DNA of 64,000 nt from Paraspadella gotoi (GCA_051294375.1 CM119265.1:6581489-6645488); one strand, 5' to 3'; counted from the first letter of the stretch, positions 17,197 to 30,146 are shown. Made by a program: numbers and translations. The notes: generated by a model from the letters alone, not told the origin.

Positions 17197-19986
17197 ATGT
17201 TCAGATATCCGTCTTCCTCCGGCCTCCGTTTAGTTTCTCCTCATTTTTTTCGTGGTTTTTTATCCTTTTCTTTTATAATAATCGCCTTCATAGTCGTAAC
17301 GACGTCTAGCGAGAAAAGGTAAGTCGTTTGTGATAACTATCAGTTGTTGTTGTTGTTGTTGTTATTGTTGTTGTTGTTGTTTATTGTATTTTCTTTTATC
17401 AAATTCCTTGTTTTCATTTAAAAAAAAAGTTTATTAAAAATAATTCAATTAAAATAACTTTTCGCTACTCAGTTAAACTTTATGATGATATTTTTAACTT
17501 GAAAACCCCGCACTTTAAACACAACCATTTATTTTTGCCCATTCGCTCTCTGTTTTTGTATCAATTTTTGTATCAAACAAAGATCAGAGAACCCATTCTC
17601 TAAATACGGTGACGATAGAAGTTTTTTCAGAGAGTTAAAAGTGGTCAATGAACCAAAAGTGTTGACGGCGAAAGTCAATACGCCGATAACCCACGAGAAT
17701 TTTCAGGCGGACGTGATACGGTAAACGATTTCGTTTTCCTTTCAATTCTGACCCTCGACGTGTCTCTTTCTCCGTTTCGTGTCGTCCTGTCATTCGCGGC
17801 CGACGAAACGAGCTCTCGTTTTGTCTTGGTGCGAATCAAGAACCGTTACGTGTATATATTCTTCGTGTTCGAAAGCCGCGTCTGGACTTGAATAAAGAGG
17901 GAACAGACGTGGCGTGTTTTTTATCGTCTTCTTTCTCGTTGGCACCCGTGAGGTGTGTACTGTGTAGTTACTGGTTAGTGGTGAGTATCTTTGTCGATTT
18001 TCTGGTTGATATTCTTCATTCATGAACCGAGAAAAGGCCCACAAGCACACTCGAAAAAATTCGGTTTAGTCTAGATACAAAATTACTGCACCGAAGTAGA
18101 TACAATGTTACATTAAGTATGCGGACAGCGTGGGTGCTGAGATTTGAGGGGCTTGAGGGTTCTTTCAAGGGAGTTGATGGCCATTTCTCTCTTGATAGAG
18201 CAATTAGTGACCTTTTGTTGTTGCGGACTCGAAACTGCCGACGTAGGTTTTTCCCACCAGATTCCCGTCTCCTTGCCGCATCGCAAGCCGGAACTGGAAC
18301 TCAATTTTTGCCCTAAAATTGTTTCCCTATATCAAGCGGCTAAAAATGCTAAATAACAGCGCGACGCTTTATTTCAGATGTTCGTCAATCTTTCTGTCAT
18401 CTTGTTGTGTCCTATCTTGAATCTCGAATATTATGGTCTCTCAGTACTATCTTTATTTTTAGAAAACGTTTTCGAATCGCCAACTAAACTTGTTTCTATT
18501 TTTCTCTCGTTTTTTTTTCCTTTTGCCACCTTCTTTCCGCAAAAAGAAACGATTGCACGTTGACCGGTGGCGTGGCTTCACACTGTACGAGCATGGGCGC
18601 GGCCAAAGCGCATTTTATTCGAAGTCAATTGGATAGTTTGATTGGCCCTGGGAAAAAGCGATCGCCGTCAAGATTTTCAGCCTCACGTTTGAGGCTCAGT
18701 GGCCGCCCGGATGACAGAATTTCTGACAAAAAGGCTTTATATCCTAAATTAGAAGATAGGAAGCTCTACAAAAGTATTCTGGGTGACGGTGACAGCCCAA
18801 GGACTCAGAGACAAGTCCTAAGGTAAAAAATGCCTAAAAATACTCGAGCGGAATGTGACTAAACTTGTGCGGTTAAAAATTTCGCTATAACCTTATACAA
18901 TGTATATATCATGTGCATTACAATTATTCCCTGAGAAATAGTTAAGACACATTACTCGGTATAATTTGTGAGCCCGCATGCATTCCTTTGTTTATAAAAA
19001 TTTATATACGGATAATGCCATTATTAATGGATATACATCAATATGGTGACTATTTAGGATTGGGCTTGTTTTTTAAGCTTAAAAATTTCGGAAAAACCGT
19101 ATATAATATATATATATAATCATGTGCTATTACGTGTTTAAACAAAATAAGTTTCAAAATATATTCAGCTAAGAGCTAATGGTTATTTACAGGGAATATA
19201 CTCAATTTTAAAATTTATTAAGTTTAAGAAATAAAGTTTGGAAAACCACTCTACACGGATTTTAAATGTTAGTGAAATGAAAAGATCAATTACTGTGGCT
19301 AAATTATTTATTATGGCGACTTCAAATTTTGCACCCTGGTTGACCTTTTTTATTTTTTAACTCCCAGTAGTCCAGCTTGCTCAGTTTCTCAGTTATGTGC
19401 TCATTAATTACATGGTTGAATTTATAAAAATAAGAAAAAATTTGTGTTTGAATAGCACCTTACTGTTGTAAGATATATTTTAATGAAAAAAAAGTTAAAA
19501 AATTTGGGTTTATCTTACAAATATAGACATTAAAGTATGTGTCTCAGCATTCAGTCAGCAATCAGAATGTCAAAAACTTTTTCACAAATCCTCCAACCGT
19601 TCATCAGCGGCCATTGGTGCCAGAGGCAAGTCATTCACCTCCCAACCCAAAGGCCCTGGCTTTTAGCCCGGTGGTCTCCTAGCAGTTAAGAGGGAATGAG
19701 AATGAGAACAGTTTTATAGAAAATCCTTAAGAAAGCATTTAACTGTTTTTAATTTTCTTTCTTGACTTTTATCATAAATATTCGAATATTCTGATGACTC
19801 TGGTTTGATGGTGGTTTGGAAGCTCAAATAGTTCAGGCGAAAACGACGACGATAACAAAGATGACGAATACAACGACGAAGACGACGACGAAGTCTTTTT
19901 ACTATATATCTTATCAGGATTTTTGCTATGAAGAAGTTTTTGACTCATTTTATGATCTGCTGAGAGTCTCTCCTCTTTCTCTCTTT

Positions 19987-20032
<46 letters not shown>

Positions 20033-23000
20033 GATTTTCACCCTGATTTTCATCTGCTTCACCCTCCTCTTATACTTTCTTTCTTACCATAGCAATGACT
20101 TGAATTTTGAATGCTAGGTTTAAAGAAATAAACCAATTTCGATATTTTGTATAGATTATTTAATAAAAACCTTAGTAATTAGGAATTAATTCTTTGAAAA
20201 AAAATTTCGGGAACAAAAATAACCTTGTGTTGTGTAGATGCTCCCTCTATTTCCAGAAGACAACACTGACTTCCCATTCCCAAAATGAGTTATTAGATAT
20301 AATGATAAGTAAAAAATTTTTAAGAAAGCAATATATATATATTTAAAGAATATAGATTAAATGGTAAATCTTTCATAAAATATAAAAATAAAAAATAAAA
20401 AATAGTGAAACAAGTAATTTGAAAATTTTCATAAAGAAAAAAGAATCCTGAAAAAAAATTGAAATTTAAAAAAAACGGTAAAGAAGATTCCGTAATCTTT
20501 TTGTTTACTCGGTTGCGAAAAATTTACCCCGTTTTATGCGTGATGCCTCACTAAACCATGAAATAAATTAATGATAATTTTTTTTCATGCTCCCAAGATA
20601 TTATACGAAATAATGAATGTAAAAGAAATTATAATATTTGTCTCATTTTTTTCACAATAAGTTTAAAATTGGATTATCAAATAAGAGGGAAAAATGCTGC
20701 AAAAAAGGTGCTGGAAGACAAGAGCACCAATTGTTCTGATGTAAAGTATTCTCAATTTGTTATATAGGAACATAAACGTCAGGGAATTTCCTAACTATTA
20801 AAAAGATCAAATATCAATAATATTGAGTCAGTTAAGAGTAATGACAAATCTTTTCATTTCACTCCGATTTGAAATCCGTTTTTATAAATAAATTATTATA
20901 ATTATATATATATCATTTTAATTGAGTTTTAAAATTAATAACATAATTCCTTAAGAATTGTTTTTATATTTCAGAAATTAAAAGAAAAAAAAAGAAAGGC
21001 TCAAAAAGCAACTAAAGTTAAGGCATTAAACAAATTAAGATGATTAGATAAACTAATATCATTACCATTTTTATACCTACTGCACGTTTTTTATTGTATT
21101 AGCTGCATGTTATTGTAGCCCGTTACTCTTCCAAGAATCAGTAGTACCTATGGCACCGGAAGTAGCACGAGCTCTTCCCAACCCAAAGGACTCGGGTTCG
21201 CGCCCTGCTGATTCGTACAATAAAGCGCGTCGGGGCGTCTGACCCACCTGTAGTGACGGACTACGGCCCGATCCGGAGTTATGGACATTGTGTGCTACGG
21301 ACGGTGAACTGCTCGCGGCATCGTCTTCCATATTATTCAAATTATTTCAGTGAATTTACCCTTTTTATATGCGTTTTTTAATAAAAACATTGTTTTTTAC
21401 GTTTCAGGAATTACGATGATGGTAAAGAAAAAAATCCTTTACCCAAACCACATTTAAGATTTTTTCAGAAGCGTCAAGAAGAAAGAGGAGTAAAAGAATT
21501 TAATGACTTGAGGTAAATTATTGTTCTTATTCAAAATAAAAATCAAATTAGTAAGTTCAATAATATCAAGAACGCAAAAAATATTGGCACTATTTTTGAA
21601 AGCGCCTTCTTTCTGTTTCTATTTCTTGAACTTAATCATTAAGGCGGAACAGGTTACAAACTGTCTGGTATAAATATTATTGTGTCCATCAAAGACCGTA
21701 AAAATTTTTTTTTATCAGAATTTGATAGAGCTTTAAAATTTAGATGAAGGTTATTAATGCAACTTTTAAAAATTTTAATAAAAAATTTTAAAAATGAATA
21801 AAAACGATTAAATTTATTGATTGATGATGAATGTTTTTTAAGGTTTTTTAATTTTTAAACCATTTATCATCAGAACTTAAAAAATTTATAATATTAACCT
21901 TTAACTTTTTTCTTTATCTTTAAAATTTAAAATTTAAAAAAAATTTTAAATATTTTTTATATATTAAATATTAAAATGCTTCCAAGCATGAGGAAAAATA
22001 CAATTCAAAATCTAACATCATTGATCACATTTGTTATAAAAGGACAACAAACTTTTATTGCAGCCAGTTTAATATTGCAAAAAATATTAAACATTGTGTA
22101 ATTCTCTCTTTTCATTATATTATTGGATTTAACGAAGAAACAAAAGTTTTTATTAGCATGTACAATGATTTATTTAATATTAAATATACATATTTAGAGG
22201 TTTTTAAATAGCTAAGTCTTTAGTTCACAAACATTAAGTTGGTGAGAGAGAGAAAAAGTTTTCAACAAAGGATAACAGTATAGTAAATTCAATTACTTAT
22301 GTAATAATATCCTTATAAAATTTTAAAATAGCTAAAATGTCTTAACTTATATAAGTTTTTATTACAGAGAATAAAAAAGTTTTGAATTTTTATTTTTTTC
22401 CCCGTTTTAAATGTTTAAAACGACATAATTTTTGATAACATGTTTTATATTTTTGATTTAACTTTTTATAAAAAATATGAATCTTTATTAAAAGTTAAAA
22501 AAAAATTTTAAATTTACTATTTTATAAAAATATTACAATAAGTATTTTACTATTTAGATCCTGAGACTATATGAACAAAATATTTTTTGTACTACTTAAT
22601 CATACTATTTCACGTCTAAATATTCTTGTTTGATTACTAAAATATTTTTTTTGTTCTTGAATGCTCCACTCTAATGTCCAATATCCACTCTAATGTCTCT
22701 ATTCCTTGTTGGAAACGCACCCCCCTCTCTCTCTCTTTCTCTTACCAACTCCATGTTTTTGAACAAAAGAATTAGCTATTCAAAAACAAGAGTCGAAACA
22801 TATGTTTTTTAATATTAAATAAATCGTCAATGGTTTGTTATATACTTATTTTCACTATGGAGAGACAGTCACAGTGCATAAGAAACAAAAATTTTTTTAA
22901 AAAATTGTTGCCATATATTTCGACTTAATTTCTAAGTCATCATCAGTGGCTGAAAGAAACAAAACAAGAAATCGTAAATGCCAATAAAAACATTCGTTTT

Positions 23001-23466
23001 TTCGTTAAATGCCAAAAATGTTAAATACTGGCCCGCCTTATTAATAATATCATCTTAATCATGTACTTGTTCAATGGCCATTTTCAACAACTCGCGTCGC
23101 CTTTCTTAGTTTCTAGTAAACTATATTATTCTCGTCGTTGAGTTAGTTTAACGATTCATTAAATGTAAATCTGAAAATTGTTTTATCTTCGTACATGTGT
23201 ATGTTTACACCTAAATAATGATTTACTTAATTTTTTTATCATCCCCTAGACGTCGCTGCATTCAAGTAACAGGAGGTGCCTGCAAAACTATGGAGGCATA
23301 CAATATGGCCAAGCTGCAGCAATCGGCGATGCCAATGGATTGGAATCGGCGCCGCGATATCGGCGCAAGTGACGCCATCGAAGATTTCGACGGCGCCAAA
23401 GCGCTGCTCTTATTTTTGCGACCCAATCAACGCGAGAAACCGGGGAAAAAGCCAGACTTACGATAG
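17197..23466 (+). CDS. unrecognised secreted or type II membrane protein, five exons
   Basis: Exons 17197-17318, 17583-17720, 18547-18822, 21408-21512 and 23250-23466 join with every internal boundary in phase 2 and give 285 residues. The first exon has a hydrophobic segment (about residues 20-35) after a 20-residue basic/polar leader, so either a long signal peptide or a membrane anchor. The mature part is basic and poor in domains. Exon 3 begins DCTLTGGVASHC and exon 5 begins RCIQVTGGACKTM: both have Cys, then a TGG word, a second Cys, a Met and a helical stretch ending in LxxS, so the protein may hold two copies of a small Cys module. Basic clusters (GKKR, NRRR) could be processing sites. 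Introns 3 and 4 are 2.6 and 1.7 kb and full of repeats. No family is assigned. Consistent phase and good splice sites support the model. Confidence 0.6.
19600..19690 (+). repeat. SINE-like fragment, copy A
   Basis: It shares TCCCAACCCAAAGG and a following GGNTT..GCCC word with 21145-21215. It lies in intron 3 of the unrecognised secreted gene. The promoter boxes are decayed here, so the SINE call depends on copy B. Confidence 0.4.
21110..21340 (+). repeat. SINE-like element, copy B, with B-box-like word
   Basis: This GC-rich block lies in an AT-rich intron. It contains TAGCACGAGC (A-box-like), then about 30 bases later GGGTTCGCGCCC (B-box-like), the spacing of a tRNA promoter. The word CCCAACCCAAAGG between them is shared with copy A at 19600-19690. 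A tRNA-derived SINE is the likely explanation. The - strand ORF here is incidental. Confidence 0.45.
22910..22950 (-). ncRNA. hammerhead-ribozyme-like motif
   Basis: On the - strand: GCCA, CTGATGA, one T, GACTTA, loop GAAAT, TAAGTC, GAAA, TATA, TGGC. This gives the hammerhead core CUGAUGA...GAAA, a perfect 6-bp stem II, and a GCCA/UGGC pairing for stem I. The single U between core and stem II and the very short stem III depart from the canonical form. Minimal hammerheads of this kind are known in Penelope-like retroelements. A reverse-transcriptase remnant of similar type lies at 42525-43059. Confidence 0.45.
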
Positions 23467-24600
23467 TCTACTGCCCTTACGTCAGAGCTGCGGCAAAAAC
23501 ACTAAATGTCATCAACATAAACCAAATTACATTAAAAATCAACTAAAAAATAAGAATACTAAATTATTAAAATATTTTTAATTTATTTACTTATAGTATT
23601 TCACAATAAATGAGTTGACCGTTATCTTTCACTCTTCTTCTGTGATCTGTTTTAAATCCAAGCTATCATTCAATAATTAATATTTATAAAAAGATTGGTT
23701 GAATATAAGCAAAAACATATCAGATTTCTTCGCTAATCCAAAATATTATGTTTGGAAACAAGTTGTCTTGAAAAAAATAATCAATTTAAGAGCATATTTT
23801 CACATCGTCTGTGTTCTGTTGTTCTCAGTCTTTGATACAATACTTAACATTGATTTCATTTTATGTATATTTGTCCCTGCATGAAATTTAAAAAAAATTC
23901 ATATGCAGTGATATAATTTAAAAAATAAATGATGTGCATTGTGCGTAATTTTAAACATTTTTAACATTTCTTATTTCTAAAGTGAACTTTTATTTCTAAA
24001 CCGATTGTACGGTATAATTATAAAAGTTGTTCGTTAATTGCTGTGATTTGCATTAATGATTGGATACAAGTCCTTTTCGTTGTTTAGACACAGGTCTAAG
24101 AGTTTTTAAAAGGATTCTTACTGGATTATGACCAGCTTTTCAGTGAATTATTGTGACACTGAAAAAGCTTTTCAAACGAAATGGCTTCAACAAGAATAAA
24201 CATGTGCTGCTAATCTTTACAGTTTATTACTTAAGTTTCAATACTTAAGTTTCAAAATTAGAATGAATCGTATGTGACAGTTGAGTGTAGACAACCATTC
24301 GGAGATAATTGATTACGATTAAATTAACTTATACATAGATTAAAGTTTAATTTAAACATAGGAATAAATGGAATTTATTACTTTTATTATATCAAGAAAA
24401 CTGTTATTCTGCTTGAAAAATTTCAAGTTTTGAACTTAAATGTAAAAAGAATAGCATAATATATTTTAAAATTAAGTATGATAATGACAATGACAAGAAA
24501 ACAAAAAGCCGCTCCTTACTTTGAGACTTAAAATTAAGCTTATTTTCTTAGTATTAGTAATAAGGGTTAAAGTTAAACATAGACCAATTGACTTCATCGA
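23467..24600. other. AT-rich intergenic region
   Basis: The 3' flank of the secreted-protein gene and far upstream region of HSP90B1. There is no open frame with coding character, and no repeat copy from this window was recognised in it. Confidence 0.6.
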
Positions 24601-24625
24601 AAATGAACCTGTTTCCTGAAACCTT

Positions 24626-24722
24626 CCAATCATCAGTCGCGGAACAAGATTCTAAACCGCGACGTCGTCCAATCAGAAGACGCCAAGTTGAGGATTCGTT
24701 CAGCCAATCAGAGAAAGCCACG
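24626..24722 (+). promoter_or_regulatory. HSP90B1 promoter with ER stress response element
   Basis: Positions 24704-24722 read CCAATCAGAGAAAGCCACG, an exact CCAAT-N9-CCACG ERSE, the site bound by NF-Y plus ATF6/XBP1 in vertebrate GRP78 and GRP94 promoters. A second CCAAT at 24669 is followed after nine bases by CCAAG, a one-mismatch ERSE. A third CCAAT lies at 24626. The ERSE lies 200 bp upstream of the GRP94 start codon and upstream of a likely 5'UTR intron (24842-24912). This region also reads open on both strands, which I take as chance. Confidence 0.85.
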
Positions 24723-24921
24723 GTGCCCAGCCGTAAACAAGAACCTCTACGCCGGCGTCCCAACCGTAGTATCGTGGACTCGAATCGGGAATTGTAAACG
24801 AGTAAACTTTTCTTAATTTTTCGTTACTGTTTTATGAAAAGGTAAGTAACGTGTACTGTTTTAAAGAGTGTCCGTTACTAATGTAGTTTACCGAAAAATC
24901 TCATTTTGACAGTAGTTGGTC

Positions 24922-27583
24922 ATGTGGAAATACGTTTTCGTCGTCACTCTTTCCATGGTGACATTATGTTTAACGCCTACGGTAATCGAAGCCGATGAGG
25001 TTACTCCTTTGGAGACGGGACCGGACGTCGCTCTAAACGCTGACGCCGAAGCTGACATCGGGAAGTTCGCAGAGGGATCAAGAACAGATGATGAAACTAT
25101 TTCTAAGGTAAAAATTCAGTTAAAACTGCTCTGATTAGTATGCCGGACCTTGGGATTAATAAGCGATGACTTAATTAAAATAATAACTTTACCCTCATAA
25201 ATAATATATTATTTTAAAAAAATAGGAGGAAGAAGCTATTAAGTTGGACGGATTGAACGTCGCCGAGATAAAGGAACTTCGTGATAAATCAGAAAAATTC
25301 GCTTTCCAAGCAGAGGTTAATCGAATGATGAAGCTCATCATAAATAGTCTCTACAAAAATAAAGAGATCTTCTTGAGAGAGCTCATCTCCAACTCTTCCG
25401 ATGCATTAGACAAGATTCGTTTCATGTCGCTCACCGACCCAGAAGTAATGAATTCTAATGAGGAGATGTCCATAAAGATTAAAGCAGACACTGAAAACAA
25501 GATCCTTCACATCACTGACACCGGAATTGGCATGACCAAAGCTGATTTAATCGACAAACTAGGAACCATTGCGAAATCTGGCACTTCTGATTTTTTCAAC
25601 CGAGTCGCTGAGGGCGGAACACCCGAAGCGGTTAGCGATCTCATCGGTCAGTTTGGTGTCGGTTTCTACTCTACCTTTTTGGTCGCGGATCGGGTCGTGG
25701 TCACCTCCAAACATAATGACGACAAGCAGCACATCTGGGAATCTGATGCCTCGTCTTTCTCCATCGTCGAAGATCCTCGCGGAGACACACTGGGTCGGGG
25801 CACCTCCGTCAGTCTCTACCTCAAGGAGGAAGCCCACGAATTCCTTGAACCCAATGCGATCAAGGAGCTAGTGAAAAAATACTCCCAGTTCATCAACTTC
25901 AACATCTATCTCTGGACCTCCAAGACGGAAGAAGTGGAGGAGCCCGTCGACGAAGATGACGAGCCGAAAGACGATGAAGGAGAAGTTGAGGGATCCGAGG
26001 ACGACGACGCCAAGGTCGAAGAAGAAAAGGAAGATGAAAAGAAGACCAAAAAGGTGGAGAAGACCGTGTGGGACTGGGAGCTGATGAACGACACCAAGCC
26101 CCTTTGGCAGCGCAAACCTTCCGAGGTTGAGGATCAAGAATACCAAGATTTCTACAAGAGCTTCTCCAAGGACTCCACAAAGCCGCTCTCCAAGACGCAC
26201 TTCGTCGCCGAGGGTGAAGTTACATTCAAGTCTATCCTTTTCGTCCCGGACTCTGCCCCTCCCGGTATCTTCAATGATTACGGTTCGAAGTCGAGCCACA
26301 TCAAGATGTTCGTCCGTCGAGTCTTTATTACCGACGACTTCACCGAGATGATGCCCAAGTATCTAAGCTTCGTCAAAGGCGTCGTCGACTCGGACGATCT
26401 CCCACTCAACGTCTCTCGCGAGACCCTTCAACAGAACAAGCTGCTCAAGGTGATTAAGAAGAAGTTAGTGCGCAAAGCCCTCGACATGATTAAAAAGCTT
26501 AAAGAATCCAGCAAAGACGACTACGAAAAGTTTTGGAAGGAGTATTCCACCAATGTGAAGCTGGGCGTGATTGAGGATCCTACCAACCGAACCCGCATCG
26601 CCAAATTGCTTCGCTTTCAATCTTCCAACAGCGATAAGGAGATGACCACTCTCGAAGAGTACGTCGAGCGCATGAAGGAAGGCCAGACCCACATTTACTT
26701 TGTCGGCGCGGGTTCCAAGAGCGAGGCCACTGCGTCTCCCTTCGTAGAACGCCTTCTCAAGAAGGGTTACGAGGTTATTTACTTGGTCGAACCTATCGAC
26801 GAATACTGTCTTCAGTCCTTGCCGGAATTCGATGGAAAAAAGTTTCAAAATGTTGCCAAAGAGGGACTTGAGATTGATTCGACCGAGGAGGCTAAGAAAA
26901 AGAACGAGGAAATGGCCAAAGATCTTGAGCCGCTGCTCAACTGGCTCAAGGAAGACGCTCTAAAGGACAAGATCGAAAAGGCCGTCATCTCTCAGCGGCT
27001 GTCTTCCACTCCCTGCGCTCTTGTCGCCTCTCAGTACGGATGGTCTGGCAACATGGAGCGCATCATGAAGTCTCAAGCCTACAAGAAGTCGGAAGATAGT
27101 ATGAATTCGTTTTACGCGACCCAGAAGAAAACTTTGGAGATCAATCCCCGGTAAGAATATCATGTGCAAATCTTTTGGAACATAATTCAAAGTTTTAGAC
27201 TAATAAAACAATCTTGAATAACACATGAGCTTGTAAAGATTTTATGCTTTTTCAGGCATCCCTTGATGAAGGAGTTGAACCACCGCGTTCAAAAGAACAA
27301 AGACGACCAAACGACGAAAGATTTGGCCAACGTCCTTTTCGAAACGGCGACGCTTCGATCTGGCTTCTCTTTGTCAGAGACATCGTCCTACGCGGAGCGG
27401 ATCGAGCGTATGTTACGGCTCAGTCTCGACGTGCCCCTCGACGCTCAGGTGGAAGAGGAACCCGAACCGGAGCCCGCCAAGGAAGACGCGAAAGCGGAGG
27501 AAGGCGAGGAAATCTCGGCCGAGACTGAAGCCGGTGGGGAAGATGTCGTCGAAGGCGAAACAATGGACAAGGATGAATTGTAG
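24922..27583 (+). CDS. HSP90B1: endoplasmin (GRP94), ER HSP90 chaperone
   Basis: ATP-dependent chaperone of the ER lumen that folds secreted and membrane proteins. Exons 24922-25107, 25226-27150 and 27256-27583 give 812 residues (human 803). In order: signal peptide; the GRP94-type segment ending [18 protein letters not shown]; the GHKL ATPase motifs [23 protein letters not shown] and GVGFYS; an acidic charged linker; the middle domain with [14 protein letters not shown]; a C-terminal dimer domain; an acidic tail ending KDEL. The 24922 ATG was chosen because the signal peptide follows. A GTAAGT donor at 24842 and an acceptor at 24911-24912 suggest a 5'UTR intron. It heads a collinear trio with PDIA6 (365 bp on) and the cyclophilin. 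The promoter ERSE points to unfolded-protein-response control. The large second exon has long antisense ORFs, which are shadows. Confidence 0.98.
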
Positions 27584-27948
27584 GAGAAAAGAACTTTATC
27601 AAGTCTCAACAAACTTTTTAGAACAGTTGGACCAAACTGACTGATTTACATAGATTTCATTCCGATCTTATCCACCGTCTCTTCTCCCATTCAACTAAGT
27701 TCTTGCATTATTTTGCCATGAATTTCGATTAAGTATGCTAATCGCGTTTCATTCCTGTCCCGATTCTTTTTTTTTTTTGGTAGGACCATTTTATTCATTT
27801 TATATTATATATAGTTCGTTTTTGTCCAGGATTAATTGTAGTCTAATATTAATAGTTCGTCCATATTTAAAAGGATTTTTTAATGGTATAAAAGATTGAA
27901 AAATGAATTGTGCCATTCATGATTCTCCTGCGTATTATTTTAGTCGAG

Positions 27949-29843
27949 ATGAAATATTTAATAATCATCGCCCTTACGTGGGCCTTTGTCGCCGTTGACT
28001 CTTTATATTCGCCCGGCGACGGCGTCATCGATCTCACACAACATAACTTTCAAGCGAAGGTCATTGATAGTTCCGACGTCTGGCTTGTGGAGTTTTACGC
28101 TCCCTGGTAAGCACTAATCAAAAGTTGGGTGACATCATTTTACTATCGCCGACTAGGATTAAGGGTGTTTTAGGGTTAGGGGGATCATTTGTTCGCGGTT
28201 AACCAGTTTTTCGCTAGATAATTCATTTTTTACTTTTGTCTTAGGTGTGGTCATTGTCAGGCTTTGGCGCCGGAATGGAAGAAGGCTGCAAAAGCCCTCC
28301 AAGGTTTCGTTAAAGTTGGAGCTGTTGATATGGACCAGCACCCTTCAGTGGGTGGGCCGTACAACGTTAGAGGATTCCCCACTATCAAGATATTCGGAGC
28401 CAACAAGGATTCCCCCAAAGATTACAACGGCCAACGAACTGCTCAAAGCATCGTCGATGAAGCGTTGGCCGAAGTTCGAAACAGCGTAAGGTGAAAAAAA
28501 TGTACATATCCGGCCTGGTAGCAGTGCGTTACTTTTTTTTTCGAATTTATTTGACTTTAAAACTCCTGAGCTGAAGTTAAATCCACTTTTAACATCTGCA
28601 TAATTATAACTCGCTTCCCCAGGTCTCGTCTGGGTGGAGGCGGAGGAAGTTCTGGTGGTGGAGGTCGTGGAGGCAGTGGTGGCAGTTGCGGAGGTGGAGG
28701 AAGCGGTGGAAGTTGTGGGGGAGGTGGAGGAAGCTGTGGGGGAGGCGGTGGTGGAGGGGGTGGAGGAAGTTCCGGCGAGCCCGGAAAGGACGTCGTCGTG
28801 TTGACCGATTCCAACTTTAACGATTTAGTTCTAAATTCTGATGATATTTGGCTCGTGGAATTCTACGCTCCTTGGTACGAAGTGGAATTAAATAATCGAT
28901 ATACGTAGTTGATAGCACGTATAATAATGCTTTTATTTTTCCGTTGCAGGTGTGGACATTGCAAAAACCTTGCTCCGGCCTGGGCTGACGCAGCGACTCA
29001 GCTAAAAGGCAAAGTGAAAGTGGGTGCCCTTGACGCCACCAAACACACGATCAAAGCCGGAGAATACGGAGTCCAGGGATTTCCGACAATTAAATGGTTC
29101 GCGGGCGGCGGAAAAACTGCCTCCGATGCTCGGGACTACGAGGGTGGTCGAACTGCTAGCGACATCGTGAATTTCGCGCTGGAAAAGTTCAAGGCAAATC
29201 TTCCTCCCCCCGAACTCGTCCAAATCACTGTACAAGAAAATGTAGACAAAGCCTGCGGAAACAGCCAGCTTTGCATTATATCGTTTTTGCCCAACATTTT
29301 GGACTGTCAATCCGAATGCAGGTATTGACTTCTATATCAAAATACATTAAGAGTACTGCTTTTTAAATTTATCTACCATTTGACAGAAACAAATTTTTGG
29401 ATATTTTACGAACGATGGGTGAAAAGTACAAGAATCACGGTTGGGGCTGGTTGTGGACTGAGGGAGGTATTCAAAATGAACTGGAAAGTGCGCTGGATAT
29501 TGGAGGCTTTGGTTACCCCGCCATGGCTGCCGTCAACGTAAGGAAAGCCAAATACGCGCTTTTGCGGGGATCTTTCAGTGAAACTGGGATCCACGAATTC
29601 CTTCGAGCCCTGGCGAACGGCCGCGGATCAACCGGTGAGACTAAAAATCAAGGTTAAAATTGAAATGGAATTAAAATTTGGTTCTTTCTGTTTCTAGCAC
29701 CGATCAAGAACGCTCAACTCCCTCCCGTGGTCTCCAGCGATCCGTGGGACGGAAAAGACGGCGAGCTGCCCGTCGAGGAAGATTGGGATTTGTCCGACGT
29801 CGACCTTGACGAGGAAGATGAATCTCAAAAGAGGGAGCTTTGA
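27949..29843 (+). CDS. PDIA6: protein disulfide isomerase A6 (P5), six exons
   Basis: Catalyses thiol-disulfide exchange in the ER. Exons 27949-28106, 28245-28490, 28623-28874, 28950-29321, 29387-29634 and 29698-29843 give 473 residues. In order: signal peptide, thioredoxin domain a0 with CGHC (about 54-57), a linker, thioredoxin domain a with CGHC (about 220-223), and the redox-inactive b domain with WGWLWTEGG and [12 protein letters not shown]. The C-terminus DESQKREL is a KDEL-type retention signal with an uncommon Arg. The inter-domain linker is odd: about 45 residues, almost all Gly and Ser with three Cys (about 157, 166, 173). Vertebrate P5 has a shorter Gly/Ser linker. An in-frame ATG at 27919 exists, but a TTTTAG acceptor lies between it and 27949, so 27949 is preferred. 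Confidence 0.97.
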
Positions 29844-30146
29844 GGTTTCTCTTCAGTCTTCGTTGCGTCACGTCGCCCCTTCCGACAACAAACTAAAATC
29901 CATTCATCATCCCCGGTTAACCAAGTCGATTCGAGTTTTGTTCTAAATTTTACATTCCAGTTTAAAATCTCATTACCGTGCCATCAAATAAAAAAGTTCG
30001 GTTTGTTAAGGAATGTTCCTTTTTAAAGTTAGAGCAAACTTCGAGGGAAATTTATTTTTAGATAGTTGCGTAACGCGTATGTTATTTAAATACGTCCGAT
30101 TATTTTTTTCATTCTCATTTTTTTAGACGACAGACTTAAAAACGAA

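Noticed and set aside
18547-18822. Exon 3 of the unknown secreted gene as a TGF-beta prodomain
   Set aside because: The FIRSQLDSL stretch loosely resembles the prodomain IRxQIL word, but no furin-cut Cys-knot ligand domain follows; the protein ends after exon 5.
24554-24797. Open frames on both strands between the secreted gene and HSP90B1
   Set aside because: The region holds CCAAT boxes and an exact ERSE, so it is better read as promoter; both frames are basic low-complexity sequence.
25559-27190. Several 60-143 codon ORFs antisense to or out of frame with HSP90B1
   Set aside because: Shadows of a GC-richer, strongly coding exon; no domain and no splice logic.
29855-29875. TGCGTCACGTCG as a UPR or CRE element driving PPIB
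   Set aside because: It lacks the CCACG or TGACGTGG match and sits directly after the PDIA6 stop codon; too weak to call.
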